Shown piece after piece: positions 57,481 through 64,000 of a DNA stretch of 64,000 nucleotides (the first letter of the stretch is position 1; each line of letters begins with the position of its first letter). The position numbers were made by a program, and so were the translations under genes. This DNA is from Pseudomonas sp. MWU13-2100. Its GTDB lineage: Bacteria; Pseudomonadota; Gammaproteobacteria; Pseudomonadales; Pseudomonadaceae. Where the stretch lies: the NCBI RefSeq assembly GCF_023242365.1, contig NZ_JALLIX010000004.1, positions 1 through 64,000 on the forward strand, given 5' to 3'. The notes under the pieces were generated by a model. That model saw only the letters and a program-made list of their open reading frames with translations. It made no database searches and was not told the DNA's origin.

Positions 57481-57495
57481 TAGACCAGTCGTCTA
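57481..57495. promoter_or_regulatory. TetR operator in front of its own gene
   Basis: TAGACCAGTCGTCTA begins 22 bases before the tetR start and is the reverse complement of the site at 55978-55992, pointing to autoregulation. Confidence 0.7.
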
Positions 57496-57643
57496 TATAG
57501 CATTTCAGTGAGCCTATTATAAGCGTGATCTGCGCCATTGCGCTGAATCTGGGCTGGGGGTATTGCCAAGGAACGCGGTGTGGGGATCAGAATGCCTAGT
57601 CCAACCAGATCTTTAAACTCCGCGGGTGCTTAAGAGCGTTAGA

Positions 57644-57805
57644 TCAGCTCTCAGAGGAAATGATTGATTCGTTAGCGGACTCAGCCGCCAGTTTCAACCG
57701 GTCAGCTTTACTGATGTATTGGTTTTTTTTAACCGGTGCCAATTTGGCGCTGGCCTTTTTGGCGTTAGCCTTTAATAACTGGTTTATTTTTTTACGACGA
57801 TTCAT
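57644..57805 (-). CDS. DUF2986 small basic protein
   Basis: 53 residues: MNRRKKINQLLKANAKK, then a Lys/Ala-rich helix, QYISKADRLKL and an acidic end ESIISSES. The opening MNRRKKINQLLKA and the ISKADR motif are the hallmark of the DUF2986 family, whose function is unknown. The gene is easy to miss because of its size. TCGGA lies 6-10 bases before the ATG. It starts 18 bases after the stop of the PhyH-like gene on the same strand. Confidence 0.8.
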   Translation of the reverse strand: MNRRKKINQLLKANAKKASAKLAPVKKNQYISKADRLKLAAESANESIISSES

Positions 57806-57823
57806 GTTTTCCGACTCGGTTTG

Positions 57824-58567
57824 TCAACTGCTGAATGATATCAGCTTATCGATTGACCGATCAGTCGACTGAGAGGCTGCCTTGGACCCCAAGGCAAAAT
57901 TGGAGGGATCGAACCGCTCGCTCGTGTCCATCCGAATATTTCGCAGGTTCAGCGTTTCCAGGTGTGACGCGTACAGGACCTCCGAAAAATAGCTGATCAG
58001 GATCGAGCGACGGCGTGCGCCGACTGAGTTCAGGCTGCCCGCATGCACCAGATCGACATCAAATACCAGGATGTCACCCGCAGAGCCTGCAAGCCGCACC
58101 GAGCGGGACTCGTCATTGAAGTCGAATGGCGGCTCTCCCGGCGCGGGGCGATGGCTGCCGGGGACAATACGCGTCGCGCCGTTCTCGGGGCCATAATCGT
58201 CGAAATAAGCCAGGGCAGCGACCATGTCGCCGGGGCGTTGGGCCGACAGGTCGCGGTGCAGTTGCTGCTGTCCGCCACCGGCAAGGGGCTCGCGGCCCTC
58301 CACCTGCGAGAGGAAAAAGCGCTCTGCGATCAACTCCCCCACCACCGTCAGCAGCTGTGGCAGCCGACACACCGCCTGCACCGTCGAATCAAGGTCCAAC
58401 AGCGAATGGCGACAGTCCATGCCCCGCGGCACTGGCCATTGGTCCGAGGGCTTCACGCCCGCATCGAACACGGCACGAAGATCATCCAGCCACTCAGCCG
58501 GGATCGCGCGGCGCAGCAGTACATAGCCCTCTCGATGGAGTTGTTCACGGTCAGTCATATTCACCAT
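57824..58567 (-). CDS. Phytanoyl-CoA dioxygenase (PhyH)-like Fe(II)/2-oxoglutarate enzyme
   Basis: 247 residues, double-stranded beta-helix fold. The first iron ligands are His and Asp in QLHRDLS (about 103-105), the distal His is in VDLVHAGSLN, and the 2-oxoglutarate arginine is probably in the following RRRSI. Substrate unknown; members hydroxylate lipids, amino acids or secondary metabolites. The ATG at 58567 has no strong ribosome site; 58558 is an alternative. Confidence 0.82.
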   Translation of the reverse strand: MVNMTDREQLHREGYVLLRRAIPAEWLDDLRAVFDAGVKPSDQWPVPRGMDCRHSLLDLDSTVQAVCRLPQLLTVVGELIAERFFLSQVEGREPLAGGGQQQLHRDLSAQRPGDMVAALAYFDDYGPENGATRIVPGSHRPAPGEPPFDFNDESRSVRLAGSAGDILVFDVDLVHAGSLNSVGARRRSILISYFSEVLYASHLETLNLRNIRMDTSERFDPSNFALGSKAASQSTDRSIDKLISFSS

Positions 58568-58651
58568 TCAGTGCAGAGGGGTCAGGCCGAGTCGAGTTTT
58601 TCAACAGCATAGGCCGAAAGCGGACACTCAATAACATGAATCTACCCGCGC

Positions 58652-59329
58652 TCACAGCACCCGACTGAACTCAACAAGCGTGGCTTTCAAATAGTCAAGC
58701 TGGGCACTGGTAAAACCAAGATTATGATCCAACCCTCGATTGCGAATTTCGGTGATCTGGCTGTCCTTATCAATATTTCCAATTTGAGCAAAGCCCTCGC
58801 GATGAAGAGCAATAACGTGTGGATTACCTTGAACGCCTGCCTCTTGATGAGCTTTTAACACAATACCCACAGGGTGCCTTATATCAGCCGAGAACACCAA
58901 CTTTATGATGATACCGCTGGCATCCGTGGCGTTTTCATTGCCGAACTCTCTGACCTTGCCCAGAGAGGATGAGATCCAGTAGCGATAGTTTGCCGTATTA
59001 TGGTGATCAAACACCGGCTTAAACGGGTTAGGCGCGCCATTAATAGCGTTCCATTCAGCCTGGGATATTTTTCGATAATACGTATTAGGCACGCAGACGC
59101 CGGAGACTTTGAGCATTTTATCAAAAGCAGACGAGTTAAATAATTTATTGCTCAGCCAAAAATTTTGCAGCTCATCCCTGGTTTCCTTCAGCATCCGCTT
59201 CTGGCTTTCAGCATTACGCCACTGTACGTATAATTCTTTCTTAATATGGGGATTGCTAGCAATATGGCCTTCGTTATGCACTTCCGTCATCGACGGATTC
59301 CATTTCTTTGTCTTGTTACCTATGCGCAT
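58652..59329 (-). CDS. Unrecognised AT-rich gene, 225 residues
   Basis: I do not recognise this protein. It is hydrophilic, without signal or membrane segment, with lower GC and different codon use from its neighbours (many AAT, ATA and AAA codons), a sign of transfer. The ATG at 59329 has GGAGAGG 10 bases upstream. The middle contains YRYWISSSLGKVREFGNEN and a later ITEIRN. The first looks a little like the strand of ADP-ribosyltransferase toxins, but the evidence is too thin to assign that fold. Confidence 0.6.
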   Translation of the reverse strand: MRIGNKTKKWNPSMTEVHNEGHIASNPHIKKELYVQWRNAESQKRMLKETRDELQNFWLSNKLFNSSAFDKMLKVSGVCVPNTYYRKISQAEWNAINGAPNPFKPVFDHHNTANYRYWISSSLGKVREFGNENATDASGIIIKLVFSADIRHPVGIVLKAHQEAGVQGNPHVIALHREGFAQIGNIDKDSQITEIRNRGLDHNLGFTSAQLDYLKATLVEFSRVL

Positions 59330-59562
59330 ATGGCGCCCCTCTCCAAAGTGCAAACCATCATGAACGTTTGTTTGTTAAAGTCTTTTATTATTTTTCATAA
59401 AGCTGAGCCCGCCTGACAAATTCTAGCTTCAAATTCACGGGCTCGCTATGCGGCTTTTGCTGGCTTCAGGCGCCGCCATTTGAAATGCGCGGCATTGCTC
59501 GATAGAGTCGCGCCCCGATCCGGGCAAAGGTGCCGGATGCTTGTGGTGAAAAGGGGTTGCCG

Positions 59563-60258
59563 TTGAACGAACAGAGATTGTCCATGCGCCTGGAGCGCGT
59601 GGCGGCGCATGTGCCCGCAGGGGCGCGCCTGGCCGATATCGGCTCGGATCACGGCTACCTGCCGGTGGCGTTGCTGCGCCGTGGCGCCATTGCCGCGGCG
59701 GTGGCTGGCGAGGTGGCCTTGACGCCGTTCCACGCGGCCGAACGCACTGTGCGCGAGAACGACCTGCAACAGCGGATCAGCGTGCGCCTGGCCAATGGCC
59801 TGGCGGCAATCGAACCGGGCGACGGCATCACGGCGATCAGCATCTGCGGCATGGGCGGCGAGACGATCCGCGACATCCTCGACAGCGGCAAGGCCCGCCT
59901 GAGCGGCCAGGAGCGCCTGATCCTGCAGCCCAACGGCGGCGAGCAGCCACTGCGCCAATGGCTGATGGAAAACGGCTACAGCATCCTCTGCGAGGAACTG
60001 CTGCGGGAAAACCGCTTCGATTACGAAATCATCGTCGCCGAGCGCGCCGGGCCGGTGATGTACAGCGCCGAGGAGCTGTACTTCGGCCCGTTGCAGATGC
60101 GGGCTCGCAGCCCGGTGTTCCTGGCCAAGTGGCAGCGCCTGCTGCGCGAGAAGCAGAAGACCCTGGGCAATTTCGCCCGGGCGCGGCAGGCGGTGCCCGA
60201 GGAGAAGGTGCGGGACGTTGCAAGGCAGGCGCGGTGGATCACTGAGTTGCTGGCTTGA
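59563..60258 (+). CDS. trmK: tRNA (adenine22-N1)-methyltransferase, TrmK family
   Basis: 231 residues. SAM-binding motif ADIGSDHGYLPVAL near residue 25, CGMGGETI near 90 and LQPNGGEQPLRQWL near 125 match the TrmK/YqfN family of m1A22 methyltransferases. The start is taken as TTG 59563, with AGGGG 6 bases upstream and LNEQRLSMRL as family-like beginning; ATG 59584 is the alternative. Confidence 0.88.
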   Translation: MNEQRLSMRLERVAAHVPAGARLADIGSDHGYLPVALLRRGAIAAAVAGEVALTPFHAAERTVRENDLQQRISVRLANGLAAIEPGDGITAISICGMGGETIRDILDSGKARLSGQERLILQPNGGEQPLRQWLMENGYSILCEELLRENRFDYEIIVAERAGPVMYSAEELYFGPLQMRARSPVFLAKWQRLLREKQKTLGNFARARQAVPEEKVRDVARQARWITELLA

Positions 60259-60345
60259 TGAGTGATGGCTCCACTACCCAGGAGTGGAGAAGCAGCATTC
60301 GGCCAGAACCTATAATTTTCGACGGGCAGTTTCCAACCATAGCGG

Positions 60346-61242
60346 TTATTCGGACGCTTCCAGAAACCGCGACAGCGATTTCGCCAAGGCATCGAACACC
60401 AATGCGATACGCCTTACTCGCCGGAGGTCTTGGTGCATTGCAATCCATACACCTACTTTAAAATCGACCAGTTTCGGTAGCACTCGCACCAGCCCATGCC
60501 GACTCGCCAACTGGCTAGAGCACATCCCAATTCCCAGTCCTGCCCTCAGCGCCGCAAATTGGGCCAGATGATCGTCAGTACGAATGACCGCGCGTTCCGC
60601 CGTGCACAAATAGCCCTGTTGCCCCAAGAATGCTACCTCCGTCAGATTGCGATCCGGACCAATCAGCGAATACTTGTCTAATTCGCTTTCATGGCGAGGA
60701 GTGCCATTCAGCGCTACCAGTTCTTCGGTTGCGTACAGCCCTAACCGAAGATCCCCGACATGGCGGGTCACCACCGCAGACTCGGTGGGGCGATGAATAC
60801 GCACCGCGACATCGGCCTCTTGCATCGCTAGATCCTCTTGGCGATTGCAGACGCTCAGTTCCAGCCTCAACTCCGGATGCGCATTACGAACATCTCGCAA
60901 CAGAAGAGGCAATACTTCAACACTCATTAAACGACTACTTGTTACGCGCACGGTGCCCCCTGGCACGCTGGCTTCGGCGGAAGCGGCACGGGTGAATGCC
61001 TCGGCGGCCAAAGCCATGGACTCGGCATGGCCAACCAGCCCTCTCGCAGCGTCAGTCGGCATCAACCCCTTTGGCGAGCGTACAAACAGGCTCATCCCGA
61101 CGCTTCGCTCCAGTTCGTCTATACGGCGTCGTGCAGTGGCTTGCGCCACACCCAGTGCTCTTGCAGCGGCGGAAAGGCTGCCGGTTCTAAGGACTGCCAG
61201 GAAAACACGCTGAGTTTCCCAATGAAGCTGCGGTGTATTCAT
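60346..61242 (-). CDS. LysR-family transcriptional regulator
   Basis: 298 residues. The N-terminal winged helix (FLAVLRTGSLSAAARALGVAQATARRRIDELERSVG in segments) has an Arg-rich turn in place of the common TQPAVS motif, as in several LysR proteins next to small enzymes. The effector domain follows (about 90-290). ATG at 61242 with AGGAAA upstream. It is divergent from the GFA-family gene with 121 bases between, so it probably regulates that gene. Confidence 0.88.
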   Translation of the reverse strand: MNTPQLHWETQRVFLAVLRTGSLSAAARALGVAQATARRRIDELERSVGMSLFVRSPKGLMPTDAARGLVGHAESMALAAEAFTRAASAEASVPGGTVRVTSSRLMSVEVLPLLLRDVRNAHPELRLELSVCNRQEDLAMQEADVAVRIHRPTESAVVTRHVGDLRLGLYATEELVALNGTPRHESELDKYSLIGPDRNLTEVAFLGQQGYLCTAERAVIRTDDHLAQFAALRAGLGIGMCSSQLASRHGLVRVLPKLVDFKVGVWIAMHQDLRRVRRIALVFDALAKSLSRFLEASE

Positions 61243-61363
61243 ACATTTCCTATGAGCTGCTAGGTAAGTTTGATTAGTTTCAATCATACCCAGACTCGCG
61301 CATGCTTTCCCCAACCCTACTTTGCCCATCCAGCGCCCATCCGCGCACCACGAGATAAAGCTG

Positions 61364-61804
61364 ATGATACTTTCGGGAACCTGCCGTTGCGGACACGTCA
61401 CTTTTGAGACCGATTGCCCACCTGTCATGACTACTGCTTGTCATTGCGTCGGATGTCAAAAAATGTCCGCTAGCGCATTTTCTCTGACGGCACTTTTTCC
61501 TGCTGCAGGCTTTGCAGTGACCCAAGGCGAAACGGTCATCGGTGGTCTACATGGCCCGACTCGCCACTATTTCTGCGCACACTGTCTGACTTGGCTATTC
61601 ACCCGGCCCGCCGGAGTCGACGAGTACGTAGGTGTGCGCAGTAGCCTGTTGGAAAACCCGCAGCACTACCCACCGTTCATGGAAACCTGGACGAGAGAGA
61701 AATTACCTTGGGTGACGACCGGGGCTTCGGTCAGTTATGAAGCACTCCCGGAACCGCAGGATTATCCAGCACTGATGTCTCAATTTCGATCCGGGGATAA
61801 GTAA
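61364..61804 (+). CDS. GFA/CENP-V family zinc protein
   Basis: 146 residues. Zinc cysteines are in GTCRCG, CHCVGCQKMS and FCAHCLT, the pattern of the glutathione-dependent formaldehyde-activating (GFA)/CENP-V fold. Most members have no proven activity. It is divergent from a LysR gene. Start at 61364 chosen for the family start MILSGTCRCG. Confidence 0.87.
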   Translation: MILSGTCRCGHVTFETDCPPVMTTACHCVGCQKMSASAFSLTALFPAAGFAVTQGETVIGGLHGPTRHYFCAHCLTWLFTRPAGVDEYVGVRSSLLENPQHYPPFMETWTREKLPWVTTGASVSYEALPEPQDYPALMSQFRSGDK

Positions 61805-61944
61805 GCGCAGCTGCGTTGCCGTTTTGAAACCCTATCCAGTGGGGGCCTTGTGAATGTTGTCCCAAGCAAACAATATTCGTGTCCGGTGAACCTACCTTGC
61901 GCAGTTAAACGGGCGCCCACTCATGCGGCAGCAGCTCCATAATT

Positions 61945-62512
61945 TCACTCGCCCGCTGCGTCGGTGGCTCGTTTTCTGCCTGATGCAAGAGGCAGAGCGG
62001 CGATGATCACGCCTTTGGCCGAGCGCAGCAGGCGCGCCGTGCTGTCGTGAGGCAGGAGCATGCTGCCCATCGGCGTCAGCGTAGCGGCGGCCGTGGCCAG
62101 CAACTTGGGGTCCAGACCGAACAGCATGGCCGAGCCGCTGGCCCCACCGAGCAGGCCCACGCCCCCTTCAATGAACACACAAGCGCCTTGGAAGTCCTCG
62201 CGGAGCAGACTGCGGGCGGCGATCGAGTCTGCAACCAGCACTTTGTCGAACGACGTAAAGTCTTCGCTAGCGCCCGCTGCCCCGACGCTCTTGCCCCGCA
62301 TGTGCAAGTTGACCTTGCCGAACCGCGGCAGGCGCGCGCCGACGCCCATGCCGACCCCGACCGAGCCATAGCGAAACTGCTGGTCGCCACCCCTTGGGGT
62401 CGGTCAGTGTCAGTGCCCCGCCAACGGCGGCCGCGAACACTACGGTCAATCCGCCACAGCTGGCAGTCTTGTAGCGCCAGTCACTGACAGTTACAGGTAA
62501 TGGGATTTGCAT
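61945..62512 (-). pseudogene. Frameshifted gene for a Gly/Ala-rich protein next to DUF3592
   Basis: One gene appears split over two frames. From ATG 62512 (AAGGA upstream) it reads MQIPLPVTVSDWRYKTASCGG...LTDPKG. Then the frame must change within the G-run (C-run 62390-62393 on the plus strand) to continue FRYGSVGVGMGVG...LHMRGKSVG and on to the stop at 61945. Removing one base joins both parts into ~188 residues with hydrophobic Gly-rich segments. A real mutation and an assembly error cannot be told apart here. Function unknown; it is co-directional with a DUF3592 gene. Confidence 0.6.
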
Positions 62513-62522
62513 TTGAATATCC

Positions 62523-62960
62523 TTATTTGGGCCGCGCCATCTGGCGCCGGCGCATCCATGCGGCCATGTGGTAGCCGCCCCCTGCGCTGAACACGATTGC
62601 GAACAGGCCCGCCAGCAGGCTCGCACCCCATAGCGCGCCATGGTCTTCAATGATCGCGGTGCTGGAGGGTGCATCGGCGCGGTAGAGCACCGTCACTGAG
62701 TCGCCCACCGCGTAGCCGAATATAAACCCGCTCTCGGGGTAGCTGACCGCCTTGCCCGTGGCGTCGGTGAAGTCAATTTGTGGGTGGCTGCCGCCCGCAT
62801 TCAGGGCGCTGACATGCCCTTCGGCGCGTTGCGCCAGGGCCAGAAAGCCCAGCCGGTCTTCGACCAGCCATAGGGTGAGGTAGAGCAGACACAGGCCCAA
62901 CGGGATGAAAATCAGCGCGCGGGGCAGATCGCCCCGGCCAGAAGATGGCGTCTTGGTCAT
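62523..62960 (-). CDS. DUF3592-domain membrane protein
   Basis: 145 residues with TM1 (about 15-35), an extracytoplasmic domain with QIDFTDATGKAVSYP and YAVGDSVTVLYRADAP typical of DUF3592, and TM2 (about 108-130), ending in a basic tail. ATG at 62960 with AGGGA upstream. It lies 10 bases before the frameshifted gene, so the two are an operon. DUF3592 proteins often sit beside Rhs or type VI effector genes; none is visible in this window. Confidence 0.75.
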   Translation of the reverse strand: MTKTPSSGRGDLPRALIFIPLGLCLLYLTLWLVEDRLGFLALAQRAEGHVSALNAGGSHPQIDFTDATGKAVSYPESGFIFGYAVGDSVTVLYRADAPSSTAIIEDHGALWGASLLAGLFAIVFSAGGGYHMAAWMRRRQMARPK

Positions 62961-63276
62961 GGCAGGTCCCTTGCGTCGTCCGTAAACGCCGGCTATTACA
63001 ATGAGCGGGTGGGTATCTGTCAATCGGATGGGGAAGAACTGCGCCTGGCGCTACCAAACCTCACGCAGTCCACCGCCGCGCTGACCCTTGGGGGCGGCAA
63101 CGTTCGCGTTGCCGCTGCGGCCGCCTCCATATAGACCCTCCCTTCGTAAAGAGCGGTCGCTTGACAGAAAGCCTACCTACTAGTAGGTTTACAGCGCCTG
63201 GCCGCCCGCTGGTTGACTCCTCCTCCCAGGGGGCCAAGCATATCCGGCGTTGCGCGGTAACTTTATGGGATTGTCT
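62961..63276. other. Intergenic region with hairpin and TetR operator
   Basis: 316 bases without a gene. A perfect 9-bp stem closed by a TTCG tetraloop lies at 63094-63115 but has no T tract on either side. The TetR palindrome at 63175-63188 follows. Confidence 0.5.
63175..63188. promoter_or_regulatory. Palindromic operator of the second TetR regulator
   Basis: ACCTACTAGTAGGT is a perfect 14-bp palindrome 88 bases before the tetR start. A related site (ACCAACTAGTAGAG, 11 of 14 bases) lies at 63917-63930 in front of the next gene. Confidence 0.65.
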
Positions 63277-63864
63277 ATGAACACAGAACTGTCTGCGAAG
63301 GCGACCGAGATTGCCGATTATGCCCAGTCGTTGCTGGCACTCGGGGGCTACAACAGCTTCAGTTATGCGGATATCGCCGAGCGGGTGCGCATCACCAAGG
63401 CGAGCATTCATCACCATTTCCCCAGCAAGGCCGAGTTGGTCCGCGTCGTGGTCGCCCGGTATCGCGAGCAAGCGCGGGAAGGCTTGGCGGCGCTAAGCCG
63501 ACAGATTGCCGATCCATTGGCACAGCTCAATGCCTATGTCGATTATTGGTCCACCTGTATCCGTAATGGCAGCTCGCCGTTCTGTATTTGCGCAATGCTG
63601 GCCGTCGAACTGCCGACGATTCCTGAAGAAGTCGCGACCGAAGTTCGCGGGCATTTCCAGGACCTGACGGATTGGCTCGCAGCGGTCCTCGAAAAGGGCA
63701 CCGCCACCGGGCAATTTCACTTGCAGGACAGCCCGACGATCGAGGCAAAGGCCTTCATGGCCAGCGTGCATGGAGCAATGCTGGCCGCACGAGGGTTCGC
63801 TGATCCCGAATCCTTCAAGACGCTTGTTCAGTTGTCCATCAGCAGGCTGACTTCAGCTCGCTGA
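63277..63864 (+). CDS. TetR/AcrR-family repressor
   Basis: 195 residues. The helix-turn-helix is YADIAERVRITKASIHHHFPSKAEL (about 33-57). The C-terminal domain has CICAMLAVELPTIP. ATG 63277 is used; ATG 63265 is possible and neither has a strong ribosome site. The palindromes before this gene and before the gene that starts at 63942 suggest it represses both. Confidence 0.88.
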   Translation: MNTELSAKATEIADYAQSLLALGGYNSFSYADIAERVRITKASIHHHFPSKAELVRVVVARYREQAREGLAALSRQIADPLAQLNAYVDYWSTCIRNGSSPFCICAMLAVELPTIPEEVATEVRGHFQDLTDWLAAVLEKGTATGQFHLQDSPTIEAKAFMASVHGAMLAARGFADPESFKTLVQLSISRLTSAR

Positions 63865-63875
63865 TCCGTCTTGAG

Positions 63876-63903
63876 AAGACCGGTGCAGGCCGGTCTTTTT
63901 TTC
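63876..63903 (+). terminator. Rho-independent terminator after tetR
   Basis: AAGACCGG and CCGGTCTT form an 8-bp stem with a 6-base loop, followed by a run of T. Confidence 0.85.
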
Positions 63904-63916
63904 ACCCTCACACCCA

Positions 63917-63930
63917 ACCAACTAGTAGAG
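63917..63930. promoter_or_regulatory. Second TetR operator-like site
   Basis: ACCAACTAGTAGAG shares 11 of 14 bases, including the central ACTAGTAG, with the palindrome at 63175-63188. It lies 11 bases before the ATG of the gene at the window edge. Confidence 0.5.
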
Positions 63931-63941
63931 AGACATCCACC

Positions 63942-64000
63942 ATGACTCACCCTATATCGTCTTTAGGCGCCATCCATACCGTTATCAGCCTGATTCCGGT
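63942..64000 (+). CDS. Start of a membrane-protein gene, cut by the window end
   Basis: Only 19 complete codons are visible, reading MTHPISSLGAIHTVISLIP. The SLGAIHTVISL start is like that of DUF2306-type small membrane proteins often controlled by a neighbouring TetR gene, but the fragment is too short for a firm call. The GAGAG upstream overlaps the operator-like site. Confidence 0.4.
   Translation, partial: MTHPISSLGAIHTVISLIP

Noticed and set aside
57660..57872. 70-codon plus-strand frame with a hydrophobic Phe/Leu run
   Set aside because: It is the antisense of the Lys-rich DUF2986 gene; Lys codons read backwards give Phe/Leu.
63094..63115. TTCG-loop hairpin considered as a terminator
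   Set aside because: There are no runs of T on either side and no gene ends close by. Mentioned only in the description of the intergenic region.

Overview
The window looks like a chromosomal piece of a Pseudomonas, probably of the P. fluorescens/P. putida side of the genus. The evidence is high GC with typical codon use, an acoXABC-adh acetoin operon with AcoR, antABC with an AraC-type regulator, an Lpp/OprI-family lipoprotein, and many FNR/Anr-type boxes (TTGAT-N4-ATCAA). I saw no rRNA, tRNA, CRISPR array, IS element or intact prophage. All calls come from reading the sequence; no database search was run.

Layout. (1) 1-6.7 kb: the end of a cstA-like gene, then a tetronate (four-carbon acid sugar) catabolic locus: DeoR regulator, otnI, GntP-type permease, otnC, otnK, ltnD. 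(2) 6.8-8.9 kb: a chemoreceptor and a CBS-pair protein. (3) 9.3-15.8 kb: a LysR remnant, then two paralogous membrane sensors, one with GGDEF-EAL output and one with histidine-kinase output. They share sensor and promoter DNA and enclose a porin-like protein and a small PstS-like periplasmic protein. (4) 16-17.6 kb: a small tautomerase, an SDR protein and a hypothetical gene. (5) 18-25.7 kb: acetoin/butanediol catabolism (adh-acoC-acoB-acoA-acoX, divergent acoR) with a readable sigma-54 promoter and candidate AcoR sites.

(6) 25.7-42 kb is the most distinctive part. It holds Hsp20, an OprI-like lipoprotein, a second FtsH, a PolX-PHP polymerase, an alcohol dehydrogenase, a beta-CASP RNA-processing hydrolase, a DevBCA/NodT-type exporter, a small K+ channel, an ABC-2 exporter, a Spy-like protein, a Tyr/Pro-rich exported protein and a nitroreductase. 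Nearly every transcription unit has an Anr/FNR-like box upstream, so the block reads as an oxygen-limitation and envelope/protein-quality stress island. (7) 42.1-46.6 kb: a three-gene cell-wall glycan operon ending in a fusion of a serine beta-lactamase/AmiE-like domain to a NamZ (exo-N-acetylmuramidase) domain.

(8) 46.6-54 kb: chromate transporter, hybrid histidine kinase, antR and antABC (anthranilate to catechol). (9) 54-64 kb is a mixed accessory region. It has a decayed FAD monooxygenase broken by a 13-bp duplication, a LuxR regulator, a DJ-1/PfpI protein and its TetR regulator sharing a 15-bp operator, a 53-residue DUF2986 gene, a PhyH-like dioxygenase, an AT-rich orphan gene, TrmK, a LysR/GFA pair, a frameshifted membrane-protein gene with a DUF3592 neighbour, and a second TetR with its palindromic operators and the start of a membrane-protein gene at the window edge.
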